Below, one piece after another: positions 1 to 7,548 of a DNA stretch of 64,000 bases. The position numbers and the translations under genes were made by a program. The DNA lies in assembly GCA_028284045.1 (NCBI GenBank), contig JANQSN010000063.1, positions 43,005 to 107,004 of the forward strand, read 5' to 3'. Below the pieces are notes generated by a model. The model was given only the letters and a program-made list of their open reading frames with translations, ran no database searches and had not been told where the DNA came from. This stretch comes from Alphaproteobacteria bacterium. Lineage in GTDB: Bacteria; Pseudomonadota; Alphaproteobacteria; DSM-16000; Inquilinaceae. How positions within the stretch are numbered: the stretch's first letter is position 1; every line of letters starts with the position of its first letter.

Positions 1-275
1 CGTGTGCGGCCCGCCCGCCCTCGCTAACAAGATCCGTGCCAGTTTTTCGCGCCGTGATTCGCCATTAAGAATCAGGTAACTATTGGAGGGCTGGGGATAT
101 GCTCGCGAATCGACCCTGACGCACCTGCCCAAAAATGCGGCACGTGCCGTCAGGCGCTCGATTCTTGTGCAGTTGCGAGAGGCCGCCTGCGGCCGCCCGC
201 CCGATCGACACCGGCGACACGGCCCCCAGATCGCTGGTAGGAACGGCAGAGGGCTGGCTTGGGAGCATGGCGGCA

Positions 276-1508
276 ATGGCGGATCTGAGAACCCAGGTGC
301 TGGTGGTCGGCGGCGGCTTGGCCGGGCTGGCGCAGGCCGCCCATCTCGGCCGCTACGGCATCGAGGTGGTGGTGGTCGACCAGGCGCCGCGGGCGGCGCA
401 CACGGACGCCGCCTATGACGGCCGGACTACGGCGATCGCGCTGGGCACCCGGCGCATCCTGGAGGCGGCGGGTGTCTGGCAACGGGTCGCCGACGACGCC
501 TCGCCGATCCTGGAGATCCGCATCACCGATGCCGGCCGGCCGGTGCAACTGCATTTCGACCATGCCGAGGTCGGCGACGAGCCGTTCGGCCATATCGTCG
601 ACAACCGCCTGTTGCGCCTGCGCCAGTTCGAGCTGCTCGACGATCTGGCCAGCGTGCGCCATCTGGCGCCGGCCAAGGTCACCGACCTCGATCTCGGTCC
701 CGGTCTGGCGACCGTCACACTCGACGACGGCAGCCGCATCCGCGCGGAGCTGGTGATCGGCGCCGACGGCCGGCAAAGCTTCGTGCGCCGCGCCGCCGGC
801 ATCGACACCTATGGCTGGCGCTATCCGCAAAGCGCGCTGGTGCTGACCATGGCGCATGAGGAACCGCACAACGGCGTCGCGCTGGAGCATTTCCGGCGCA
901 CCGGCCCGTTCGCCGTGCTGCCGATGACCGATGATGCGGACGGGCGCCATCGCAGCTCCGTCGTCTGGTCGGAACGGCCGGACCGCGCGGACGCCTTCCT
1001 GCGCCTCAACGACCGCGACTTCACGGCGGAGCTGCAGGCGCGCGTCGGCGATTGGTTGGGCGCGGTGGCGACAGTCGGCCGCCGCTTCGTCTATCCGCTG
1101 TCGGTGTTGCAGGCGCGGCGCTATACGGCGCAGCGGCTGGCGCTGATCGGCGAGGCGGCGCACGCCATCCACCCGATCGCGGGCCAAGGCCTCAATCTCG
1201 GCCTGCGCGACGCGGCGGCGCTGACCGATGCGGTCGTGGCGGCGGCCCGCCTCGGCCTCGACATCGGCGCGCCGGCGCTGCTGAGCGAGTATCAGCGGGT
1301 GCGCCAGCCCGACAATCTGATGATGCTGGCTGCGACCGACGGGCTGTTGCGCCTGTTCTCCAACGCCGTCCCGCCGGTCCGCCTGGTGCGCGGCCTGGGG
1401 CTGGAGGCGGTCGGCCGACTGCCGCCGGTCAAGCGCTTCTTCATGAGCCACGCCATGGGCACCGGCGGCTTGGTGCCCCGGCTGGAGGACGACGCCGACG
1501 CGGCGTGA
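276..1508 (+). CDS. UbiH/COQ6-family FAD-dependent monooxygenase
   Basis: This is a flavin monooxygenase of the UbiH/UbiF/COQ6 family, which hydroxylates aromatic rings, most often in ubiquinone synthesis at the inner membrane. The N-terminus has the Rossmann GGGLAGL dinucleotide fold at about residue 13. A second FAD-binding segment reads LIGEAAHAIHPIAGQGLN near residue 290, the usual position. The length of 410 residues is normal for the family. I start at ATG 276 because GGGAG lies ten bases upstream. ATG 267 in the same frame is the alternative. Which ring position is modified (UbiH, UbiF, UbiI or UbiL-like) cannot be told from sequence alone. The gene stands alone and converges with the HEAT-repeat gene downstream. 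Confidence 0.85.
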   Translation: MADLRTQVLVVGGGLAGLAQAAHLGRYGIEVVVVDQAPRAAHTDAAYDGRTTAIALGTRRILEAAGVWQRVADDASPILEIRITDAGRPVQLHFDHAEVGDEPFGHIVDNRLLRLRQFELLDDLASVRHLAPAKVTDLDLGPGLATVTLDDGSRIRAELVIGADGRQSFVRRAAGIDTYGWRYPQSALVLTMAHEEPHNGVALEHFRRTGPFAVLPMTDDADGRHRSSVVWSERPDRADAFLRLNDRDFTAELQARVGDWLGAVATVGRRFVYPLSVLQARRYTAQRLALIGEAAHAIHPIAGQGLNLGLRDAAALTDAVVAAARLGLDIGAPALLSEYQRVRQPDNLMMLAATDGLLRLFSNAVPPVRLVRGLGLEAVGRLPPVKRFFMSHAMGTGGLVPRLEDDADAA

Positions 1509-1521
1509 CGCGTTGCTCGGT

Positions 1522-2271
1522 CTACTTGGCCGGCAGGCGTAGCGCGCGCCGCCGGATCCGCTCGGTCGCCGGGTTCGGGGTCTCCGCCTGCCAGCGGTCG
1601 ACCAAGGCCGCCACCCAGTCGGGGCGGTCCTTCCGGGCGTCGTTCAGCCAGTTGGCGACGCTGTCCTGAACGTAACGTGACGGGTCGGCGCGCAGCGGCG
1701 CCAAGATCGGCAGACCGAGTTCGGGGCGATCCTTCAGCACCGGCAGATGCGCCGACCAGACGCCGCGCGGGCGGGTCGCTTCGACGGCGAACCGGCGCAC
1801 CCGGTCGGAGGGCGCATCGGTCCAGCCGGACAAGACGGCGATCGCCGCTTCCGGCGCGGCCGCGATGTGCGGGCGGACCGCCAGCCAGGCCCATTCGCGC
1901 ACGCCGAAATGGGGGTCATCGGCGAACCGCCGCACGGCATCGAGACGCCCCGTCAGCGGGAGATCCGGCAGATGCCCGACGGCGAAGCAGGCGGCGCCGC
2001 GCAGCATGTCCGATCGATGGTCCGCCAGGGCCGCGCGCGCGTCTTCGCTCAACCGCTCCACCAAGAGCTGGCCCAGCAGGGCCATGCGTCGTGTGATGCC
2101 CGCCTTGCCGGCCGCCCGCAGTTGGTCGAGCGCGGCCGCATCGAACTGAGGCACTGAGGCGGCCGCCAGCGCCGCCAGATCGATCGCCAGGCTTTCCGCC
2201 AGCATGGCGGTCTCCGCCTCTCCGGCCGTCAGCGCCGCCAGGCGGTCCGGCGGGATCTCGGTCACCTTCAT
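1522..2271 (-). CDS. HEAT-repeat / DNA-alkylation-repeat-like protein
   Basis: This 249-residue, helix-rich protein resembles DNA alkylation repeat and HEAT-repeat proteins. Successive units carry the pattern of Arg-Ala/Phe-Ala with Asp-x-x-x-x-Val-Arg, for example FAVGHLPDLPLTG, DDPHFGVREWAWLAVRPHI and APSDRVRRFAVEATRP, between about residues 85 and 215. Such proteins bind proteins or DNA. I cannot point to the residues that would make it an AlkD-type glycosylase, so enzymatic activity is unproven. Its start overlaps the stop of thpR as ATGA, so the two are translationally coupled in the order thpR then this gene. It converges with the UbiH-type gene, leaving only 13 bases between the stops. 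Confidence 0.6.
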   Translation of the reverse strand: MKVTEIPPDRLAALTAGEAETAMLAESLAIDLAALAAASVPQFDAAALDQLRAAGKAGITRRMALLGQLLVERLSEDARAALADHRSDMLRGAACFAVGHLPDLPLTGRLDAVRRFADDPHFGVREWAWLAVRPHIAAAPEAAIAVLSGWTDAPSDRVRRFAVEATRPRGVWSAHLPVLKDRPELGLPILAPLRADPSRYVQDSVANWLNDARKDRPDWVAALVDRWQAETPNPATERIRRRALRLPAK

Positions 2272-2855
2272 GGCGTCACGCTTGCATCGACGTCGGCCTC
2301 GGCTTCGTCGACCAACGGATAGTCGGCGAGCGGCTGGTAGACCGGGCCGTCGGGCTTCAGGAAGCTGCGGTAGAGCACGAAACGGTCGATCCCGATCGGC
2401 CCGATATTGATGAGATTGTGCTGGGCGTGCCAGCCGAACAGCCGGTCGCCCGGCCGGCCGGCGAAGCGCGCCAGGGTGACATGCGGCACGAAGCGCCGCG
2501 TGTCCGGGGCCAGCCCGGCCGCCACGCCGGCGCGGTCGACCTTCGCCTGCAGATGCATCAGCCCGGGGTCCGGCTTGGCCGACACGACGAGCTGGCGCGG
2601 CTTGCGCTCGTCGCCGAACCAGGCGACGCCGGACAGCCACAGAAGGGCCGGCGGGCCACCTGGCCGGGCGAAGGCATGGGCCAGCGCATCGTCCAGGTCG
2701 TGCGCCACGGGGTCTTCGACCTCGCCGAAGAACCGCAAGGTCAGGTGCAGATTGCGCCGCGCCACCCAGCGCGCGCCGGGCACCCCGGCCTGCAGGGGTT
2801 CCAGCCGGTCGGCCACCGCCTCGGGCAGGTCGAGCGCTGCGAACAATCGCATCAT
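2268..2855 (-). CDS. thpR: RNA 2',3'-cyclic phosphodiesterase (2'-5' RNA ligase family)
   Basis: This 2H-phosphoesterase of 195 residues has both signature motifs, HLTL at residues 37-40 and HVTL at residues 125-128, in the expected spacing. Members open 2',3'-cyclic phosphate RNA ends to 2'-phosphates and can join tRNA halves in vitro. The family is cytoplasmic and about 180-200 residues long, so this gene is intact. The protein begins MMRLFAALDLPE, which is typical. The stop codon overlaps the start of the HEAT-repeat gene, so the pair is probably one transcript. The physiological substrate is not known for most bacteria and nothing here narrows it. Confidence 0.9.
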   Translation of the reverse strand: MMRLFAALDLPEAVADRLEPLQAGVPGARWVARRNLHLTLRFFGEVEDPVAHDLDDALAHAFARPGGPPALLWLSGVAWFGDERKPRQLVVSAKPDPGLMHLQAKVDRAGVAAGLAPDTRRFVPHVTLARFAGRPGDRLFGWHAQHNLINIGPIGIDRFVLYRSFLKPDGPVYQPLADYPLVDEAEADVDASVTP

Positions 2856-3032
2856 GGTCCCCGAAGCTCCTCTTGAGGAGGGCGCCCACCGGCGGTTCCC
2901 GATCCCGCTTCTCGCCAGTCGGCCGGCGGCTTGTCAACCGATGCGCGGATCCGGATGTACGGGATTTTCGGCAATTGTTCCTAAATAATACATCGAGGTG
3001 AGTTCTTGAGACGTTAACGATTTAATTACGCA

Positions 3033-3065
3033 TTGTCTTACCGGCTCAACTGATTCTTAAGACAA
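3033..3065. repeat. 8-bp inverted repeat in a long intergenic region
   Basis: TTGTCTTA at 3033-3040 is matched perfectly by TAAGACAA at 3058-3065, separated by 17 bases, in an unusually AT-rich patch (about 2980-3070). It lies upstream of a possible 29-codon gene at 3259 and upstream of thpR on the other strand. It could be an operator or part of a promoter region. The rest of the 2856-3258 interval shows no convincing gene. Confidence 0.3.
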
Positions 3066-3258
3066 CGACGCTATCATCGAAGACAGTGAGTCGGGATCCC
3101 GCGATGTGACGGCGGGCACAGCCGATCGGCCGAGCGCCGGTCCAGGATGGACACGAAGGCACCGACGGATCCCGAGGCTCCGATCGTCAACCCACCGGGC
3201 CACCGCCCGCCGGAGACGGCGCGACTGGCCCGGCCTTCGCGAACGAGGGGGAGAAACC

Positions 3259-3348
3259 ATGCTTGTTCGCTCGATCTTGTGGATGTACGCGGTCTTCTGG
3301 GGCCTGCATCTGATGGCCAGCGGCTCCGTCGCCGGCCTGGCGGGCTGA
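3259..3348 (+). CDS. possible 29-residue hydrophobic small protein
   Basis: A short reading frame of 29 codons starts at ATG 3259 and is preceded by a purine-rich GAGGGGGAG, six to seven bases upstream, one of the best ribosome-binding sites in this part of the window. The peptide begins MLVRSILWMYAVFWGLHLMA. It is almost entirely hydrophobic with two Trp and one Arg, so it could form a single membrane span. I recognise no family. The frame is open for 51 codons before this start, but that part is Arg-rich and looks non-coding. It lies 100 bases before folB on the same strand. It may be a real small membrane protein or chance. Confidence 0.35.
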   Translation: MLVRSILWMYAVFWGLHLMASGSVAGLAG

Positions 3349-3448
3349 GGCGCCGCCGCGCCGCATCGCCGCCGGCTTGGCGCCGCGTCGGACCGATCGC
3401 CGCTTGGCCTTGCAGGCGGCCCGTCGGCCGTGCTAGGCGCCGGCCGTC

Positions 3449-3886
3449 ATGACCAGCGCTTCGGCTCCGCCCGTCCCCATCCCGCCGCAGGTCTCGTGGC
3501 GCGATGATGCGGACACCACCGTCCAGCTTTTCGTGCGCGACCTGGTGCTGGCCGCCGCCATCGGCATCCATCCGCATGAGCACAACCGCCGGCAGCGGGT
3601 GCGCCTCAATCTCGACCTGACGGTGCAGGACTGGGCCGCCGGTCCCCCCCTGGTGCCCGAGCAGATCGACGAGGTGGTCAGCTACGAGACCTTGGTGGAG
3701 GCCGCCCGGCGCCTGGTGGCGGAGCGGCACTGGCCGCTGGTGGAGACGCTGGCGGAGCGCCTGGCCGCGGCCGCCCTGGCCGACCGCCGCGTGCTGAGCG
3801 TGCGGGTGCGGGTGGAGAAGCTCGACGCCTTCGCCGAGGCGGCGGCGGTCGGCGTGGAGATCGTCCGCCACCGACCGCCGGTCTGA
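3449..3886 (+). CDS. folB: dihydroneopterin aldolase family protein
   Basis: The 145-residue product belongs to the dihydroneopterin aldolase/FolX tunnelling fold. This family makes 6-hydroxymethyl-dihydropterin in folate synthesis or epimerises dihydroneopterin triphosphate. Characteristic parts are VRDLVLAAAIGIHPHE near residues 29-44, the VSYETL segment that contains the substrate-contacting Glu/Tyr region near residue 78, and the C-terminal VRVRVEKLDAF near residue 120. Length is slightly more than the usual 120 because of a proline-rich N-terminal extension of about 20 residues. No other folate gene is adjacent, so folX-like function remains possible. It converges with the radical SAM gene, with 72 bases between stops. 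Confidence 0.8.
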   Translation: MTSASAPPVPIPPQVSWRDDADTTVQLFVRDLVLAAAIGIHPHEHNRRQRVRLNLDLTVQDWAAGPPLVPEQIDEVVSYETLVEAARRLVAERHWPLVETLAERLAAAALADRRVLSVRVRVEKLDAFAEAAAVGVEIVRHRPPV

Positions 3887-3958
3887 GTGTCCATTTGAGA
3901 CGGCCCAGACCGGCCCTCGCTCGCCTGCTTTTGTCCCGGATACCCGCCCGGATACCCG

Positions 3959-5386
3959 TCAGTGCGCCAGATAGCCGTGCGACGGGAACCGCGTGGTCGC
4001 ATCGCCCAGCCACAGCCAGTCCGGCGGGGAGAACTGCATCACGTCGAGGCGACGATTGGTGAACAGCAGGACCGTGTTGATGTTGTAGACGATCTTGCAC
4101 AGGTCCTGGATCTCCTCGTCGGAGATCTTGACCCCGGCCTTCCACAGGTCGCGGTTCGTGAAGAAGCCGAAATCGTCGTACATGCCGATGTCGAGCGCGC
4201 CGTCGGCGGCCAGTCCGTCCCAGATCTTCGAACCCGGGATGGTGTTGAACCATTGCAGGTAGATGCGCACGCCATAGCGGACCATCAGCGAACTGGCGAA
4301 CTCGATGGTGCGCATGCAGTCGCCATGGGTCTCGAACGGGAAGCCGATGATGAACGAGAACACCGTCTCATGCGCGATTCCGGCGTCCTGCAGCCGCCGT
4401 GCTGCGTCCTGCAGGATCTTCGTCGTACAGCCCTTCTTGATCCGGCGCAGGCCCTCGTCGTAGCCGCATTCCGCGCCGATCAGCATATGGTTGGTGATCG
4501 GCGCCAGCGCGTCGGCCACGCCGCCTTGCACGACATCGGTGGCGCGGGCGTCGATGGTCGCCTTGACCTCCAGGCCGCGGGTTTCCAGGGCGCGCGTGAT
4601 CTCGCACACCCGGTCGTTGTCGTAGGTGTAGAGGTCGTCGACGAAGCTGAACACCTGATGCGTGGTGCGCGCGAGGTATGGGGCCATGCGCTCCAACCGG
4701 GCGACGAAGGTGTCGGCGCCGATGCCGCGCCAGGAGCCGCGGAACTTGGTGGAGCAGAAGGTGCAGTTGAAGCGGCAGCCGCGCGCCGACTCCACCGACA
4801 GGGATTCGTAGACACCCCACGGCAGCAGGTCGTAGGCCGGATCGGGCAGGTCCTCCAGAGCGGGGACGCTGAGCATCGTCGCCGGGTCGCGGAAGATCGG
4901 CCCCTCGGCGCTGCGCCGGCACAAGCTGGGCACCGCGTCCAGCGATCCGCGGCCCGACAGCGCGTCGAGCAGCGCCAGGAAGGGCTGTTCGCCCTCGCCG
5001 CGGACGATGTAGTCGACGGCGGTGACGGCGAAGACATGGGCCGGGTAATGCGTGCCGTGCAGCCCGCCCAGCACCACCGGCAGATCCGGATGGGCGTCCT
5101 TCACCGCGGCGATCACCCGCTTCGCCGAAGGCCAGCTCAGCGAATTCGCCGAGACGCCGACCAGGTCGACCGCGCCGGCGCGCGTGGCGATCTCCGCCGG
5201 GTCGAGCCGGCCGGCGGCGATCAGGTCGAGCATGTCGACCTCATGGCCGGCGTGCCTCAGGATGGCGGTCAGCCAGTAGACGCCCAGCGGCGGACTGGTC
5301 CGGTTGCGATCCATGGCGATCGGCGCCAGCGTGCCGGCGTCGTCGATGTAATCCATCATGGGGGCGGGGATCAGAAGGACACGCAT
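3959..5386 (-). CDS. B12-binding radical SAM enzyme, possibly peptide-modifying
   Basis: This 475-residue enzyme has an N-terminal cobalamin-binding Rossmann part (residues 1-140, with VVLGGLHGTHYPA near 104-116) followed by a radical SAM core. The cluster ligands are Cys204, Cys208 and Cys211 in GCRFNCTFCS. B12 radical SAM enzymes methylate or rearrange unactivated carbons and are common in RiPP, hopanoid and bacteriochlorophyll pathways. The overall shape is BchE-like, but the neighbours are not pigment genes. I start at ATG 5386, which has GGAG nine bases upstream, rather than an upstream in-frame ATG at 5449. The only gene before it on the same strand, 106 bases away, encodes a 140-residue leader-like protein, which suggests an enzyme-substrate pair. 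The substrate is inferred, not shown. Confidence 0.8.
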   Translation of the reverse strand: MRVLLIPAPMMDYIDDAGTLAPIAMDRNRTSPPLGVYWLTAILRHAGHEVDMLDLIAAGRLDPAEIATRAGAVDLVGVSANSLSWPSAKRVIAAVKDAHPDLPVVLGGLHGTHYPAHVFAVTAVDYIVRGEGEQPFLALLDALSGRGSLDAVPSLCRRSAEGPIFRDPATMLSVPALEDLPDPAYDLLPWGVYESLSVESARGCRFNCTFCSTKFRGSWRGIGADTFVARLERMAPYLARTTHQVFSFVDDLYTYDNDRVCEITRALETRGLEVKATIDARATDVVQGGVADALAPITNHMLIGAECGYDEGLRRIKKGCTTKILQDAARRLQDAGIAHETVFSFIIGFPFETHGDCMRTIEFASSLMVRYGVRIYLQWFNTIPGSKIWDGLAADGALDIGMYDDFGFFTNRDLWKAGVKISDEEIQDLCKIVYNINTVLLFTNRRLDVMQFSPPDWLWLGDATTRFPSHGYLAH

Positions 5387-5492
5387 CGGCCGGAACTCCC
5401 GATGCCTGCCGTGGGGCTTCGGCAGGCGGCTGGTGGGATCGCGTGACAAGCGGGGGTGGGCAACGGGCCGGTGCGCCCGTTGCCCGGTCCGC

Positions 5493-5915
5493 CTACAGGT
5501 CCCGCATCTTCAGCGTTTCCGCGAAGGACAGCTCTTCCAGCGTCTTCGCCCGGACGGCGAAGGTGCTGGAGCCGGTGACGACGTTGACGCCGACCCGCAC
5601 ACCCGGCTGGGTGCCCGGATTGGTGCCGACGCGGATGGCGGGCGCGACGCCGGGCGTGGCCAGCGCGGCCACGCCGGCCCCGCCGCCGGCGCTCTCCAGG
5701 GCTTCGGCGATCAACGCGGGGTTGATCTTGCGCCGCACCTCCTCCGAAACGGTGATCCCGGCCTCCGCCAGGAACTCCGCGGGGTTCTCCTCGAACGCCT
5801 TGCGGAACTCCTTGTTCGCCGAGAGGTCGTGGAACAGTCGGGCGAGGATGGCCGGATCGGCATCGACGCTAACGGAACCGGATTGCAGGACAACCCGGGG
5901 GGCACCTTCTTTCAT
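5493..5915 (-). CDS. putative RiPP precursor-like protein upstream of radical SAM gene
   Basis: The 140-residue product is unlike a globular enzyme. Residues 23-65 form a charged helical block (AILARLFHDLSANKEFRKAF, then NPAEFLAEAGITVSEE) of the kind found in Nif11/NHLP-type leader peptides. A Gly-Gly-Gly sits at 77-79, where a double-glycine cleavage site would be expected. The tail is rich in Gly, Val, Thr and Asn and has two related units, IRVGTN at 94-99 and VRVGVN at 106-111, ending in FAETLKMRDL. I start at ATG 5915 because AGGAG lies just upstream. An in-frame ATG at 5978 would add 21 residues. Gene order and composition suggest a modified peptide precursor, but I cannot assign a known class. 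A small structural or regulatory protein is the alternative. Confidence 0.5.
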   Translation of the reverse strand: MKEGAPRVVLQSGSVSVDADPAILARLFHDLSANKEFRKAFEENPAEFLAEAGITVSEEVRRKINPALIAEALESAGGGAGVAALATPGVAPAIRVGTNPGTQPGVRVGVNVVTGSSTFAVRAKTLEELSFAETLKMRDL

Positions 5916-6186
5916 GGCAGGCTCCTCATAAGCCGGTGAAGGTGAATGGACGGTATCATACGATATCATATCTTTCAATCAAAAAGGGTTAAAACAACAT
6001 TAAATTACAATATAACTTTGTGTCTCCTCAGAGTTACGATTGAATGTCGGGCATTATAAGCTCATATTGACTCTCTATTAGCGCTAAAATGTTTGTGTAT
6101 CCGCTGATGTTGCAGTGATTAGAACAAATGATGCATGGAGCCCGAACAGGACTCCGACCCGTCGGTGAAGGAAAAGGGAGGGCAGG
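5916..6186. promoter_or_regulatory. AT-rich divergent intergenic region of the radical SAM locus
   Basis: This 271-base interval between two divergent genes is visibly AT-rich compared with its surroundings, especially 5950-6130. It holds short palindromic patches such as TATCATACGATATCATA near 5955 and TTAGCGCTAA near 6078. It must carry the promoters for the precursor-like gene (minus strand) and the membrane protein gene (plus strand). I do not see an unambiguous -35/-10 pair with 17-base spacing, so no single promoter is called. Confidence 0.4.
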
Positions 6187-6891
6187 TTGGGGGCTCGGTC
6201 GTCATTCATCTCCTTCGCGGCGGCGGTTTGCGTCGCCGTGTTGCTGCCGGCCTTGCTGCTGCTTGCGGAGGGACGGTGGCCATGGTTGGCCTGGGGGGCG
6301 GTCGCTTGGGTGATCGCCATCGTCTTGAAGATCCCGGCGAGCATCCTGGTGGCCGTCGTCCTCAACCGCGCCGGGAAGGTGGCGCAGAACGTGGCGCTCG
6401 GCCTGGTCTCCGCGGCCTCGGAGTTGGGGGTCGCCGCCGCCATCCTGGTCTACGCGGCGGATCGGCCGCTGAGCACCGCGGACCTGGCACTGTTCGCGGT
6501 GGCCGCCGGGGCGACGGAGTTGTTGGTGCTGGCGGCGGTCGCGCTGTTCGCCAAGACCGACGAGGCCGTGGTGGCCCGCTGGCAGGCGGGTGCGCGCGCC
6601 TCGCTGCTGGTGCGCCACACCTTCTTCGTGGAGCGGATGATCGCGCTGGCCGGGCACAGCGGGTCGCGCGGCCTGGTCGGCCTGACGGTGCTGGGTGGGC
6701 CGGTCTGGGCGGCGGCGATCGCGGTCGTCGGCTTCGCGGCGACCGACGGCCTGGCCGGCTATGGCCAGGCGCGCGGCTGGGACTGGTCGGACCCGGCGCT
6801 GTGTCGGCGCGCCTTCGGCGCCTTCGCTGCCGTCTCCGCGGTCGAGCTGGGCGCGTTCCTGGCGCTCCTGTGGTCGGCCCCGGCCGCGTGA
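6187..6891 (+). CDS. multi-pass membrane protein, faintly YhfC-like
   Basis: This 234-residue protein consists mostly of hydrophobic segments (about 6-26, 33-57, 65-92, 97-118, 155-180 and 205-230), so it is an inner-membrane protein with about six spans. A segment ARASLLVRHTFFVERMIALA followed by GHSGSRGLV around residues 133-160 has an Glu-Arg...His arrangement that recalls YhfC/PrsW-type intramembrane metalloproteases. The similarity is faint and the catalytic set is not complete by eye. The start is TTG 6187, chosen because GGGAGGG lies four to ten bases upstream. It is divergent from the precursor-like gene, so an associated export, immunity or leader-processing role is possible but speculative. 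Confidence 0.5.
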   Translation: MGARSSFISFAAAVCVAVLLPALLLLAEGRWPWLAWGAVAWVIAIVLKIPASILVAVVLNRAGKVAQNVALGLVSAASELGVAAAILVYAADRPLSTADLALFAVAAGATELLVLAAVALFAKTDEAVVARWQAGARASLLVRHTFFVERMIALAGHSGSRGLVGLTVLGGPVWAAAIAVVGFAATDGLAGYGQARGWDWSDPALCRRAFGAFAAVSAVELGAFLALLWSAPAA

Positions 6892-6952
6892 GCCGAACGC
6901 CGCGAACGGCGCATTTGCCGCTTGAGGCCGCGCCCCCGCTCCTGGCACGGTG

Positions 6953-6981
6953 TTGACAGCAGGCCGCCGGACGCCTACACC
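6953..6981 (+). promoter_or_regulatory. sigma-70 type promoter for tRNA-Leu
   Basis: TTGACA at 6953-6958 and TACACC at 6976-6981 are separated by exactly 17 bases. The predicted start would fall near 6988, about 30 bases before the mature tRNA at 7021. A perfect -35 directly before a stable RNA gene makes this a convincing promoter. Confidence 0.7.
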
Positions 6982-7020
6982 CCGGCGCGCTGATCTCGCG
7001 GCCCCGCCGCGCCGCGAGGG

Positions 7021-7107
7021 GCCCAGGTGGCGGAATTGGTAGACGCGCAGGTTTCAGGTACCTGTGGCCGCAAGGCCGTGGAAGTTCGAGTCTTCTCCTG
7101 GGCACCA
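7021..7107 (+). tRNA. tRNA-Leu (anticodon CAG)
   Basis: The gene reads as a complete class II tRNA of 87 bases. The acceptor GCCCAGG (7021-7027) pairs with CCTGGGC (7097-7103), followed by discriminator A and an encoded CCA (7105-7107). The anticodon arm is CAGGT/ACCTG with loop TTCAGGT, giving anticodon CAG for leucine codon CUG. A variable arm TGGCCGCAAGGCCG and a T-arm with TTCGAGT are present. CUG is a favoured leucine codon in the surrounding high-G+C genes, so this should be a major isoacceptor. Confidence 0.95.
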
Positions 7108-7111
7108 TACT

Positions 7112-7187
7112 TATCTGCGCTATCGGGCGTTGCCCTGCTTGAGCGCGAGTCTATCTGCGCTATCGGGCGTTGCCCTGCTTGAGCGCG
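7112..7187 (+). repeat. two tandem 36-base hairpin repeats after tRNA-Leu
   Basis: A 36-base unit occurs twice without change, at 7112-7147 and 7152-7187, with a 40-base period. Each unit can fold: GCGCT pairs with AGCGC on the outside and GGGC with GCCC (GTT loop) on the inside. The array begins four bases after the tRNA CCA end, so it lies in the 3' trailer of the transcript. It may act in termination or processing, but there is no T-run. It leads directly into the tRNA-like tail at 7185-7222. Confidence 0.7.
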
Positions 7188-7222
7188 GGTCCGGGTTCGG
7201 AGTTTCACTCCTCACCCGCACC
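7185..7222 (+). other. tRNA-tail-like nested hairpin ending in CACCCGCACCA
   Basis: GCGGGT (7185-7190) can pair with ACCCGC (7214-7219), and inside it GGAG (7199-7202) pairs with CTCC (7208-7211) around TTTCA. The sequence continues ACCA, so it resembles the 3' part of a tRNA (T-arm, acceptor strand, CCA) without a matching 5' half. It may be a tRNA remnant or coincidence. Confidence 0.3.
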
Positions 7223-7548
7223 ACTTAGAACTGATCACTGATCTCAGCGAATTCGGGCGGTCACGGTCCACGCGCCGGCCGCGTCCGTCAGGACGACCGT
7301 CGCCCGCACCTGGGGCGGCCCGGCGCCGCTTGAAGACCCTCCGACCGCAGCCCACATAAGGGTTTTCCAACGCGGAGACTTCATGTCCCGGTGAGGTGGG
7401 GAGGCGACACGCCTCCCGTCGCAATATCAACGATTGAATGGCACTGCCGACCTCCGTTTGGCGGGCACGTTGGTTTGCGATCTCAGACCTGACACCGATC
7501 CTTTGAGCCCGAGCCTCGCTCGTGGCTCGGACATGAGAGCCTTCCCCA
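7223..7548. other. 326-base intergenic region without a gene
   Basis: I see no convincing gene in either direction between the tRNA trailer and rsgA. The only structured element is the hairpin at 7509-7530. The G+C is lower than in the flanking coding regions from about 7380 to 7480. Confidence 0.5.
7509..7530 (+). promoter_or_regulatory. hairpin in the rsgA leader
   Basis: CCGAGCC (7509-7515) pairs perfectly with GGCTCGG (7524-7530) around an eight-base loop. It ends 18 bases before the rsgA start codon, so it would sit in the 5' leader close to the ribosome-binding site and might affect translation. There is no T-run, so a terminator is unlikely. Confidence 0.35.

Noticed and set aside
150..1451. 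Long minus-strand open frame of 433 codons opposite the UbiH-type gene
   Set aside because: It is the high-G+C shadow of the plus-strand gene, with Arg/His/Gln-rich composition and no motif.
3962..5446. Plus-strand 494-codon frame opposite the radical SAM gene
   Set aside because: The minus-strand product has clear cobalamin and radical SAM motifs. The opposing frame is a shadow.
6940..6960. TGGCACG near the tRNA promoter that could be part of a sigma-54 site
   Set aside because: The second half lacks TTGC at the correct distance. The TTGACA-17-TACACC promoter explains the region better.
6975..7208. Minus-strand 77-codon frame over tRNA-Leu
   Set aside because: It is the typical translation of the tRNA reverse strand and not a protein.
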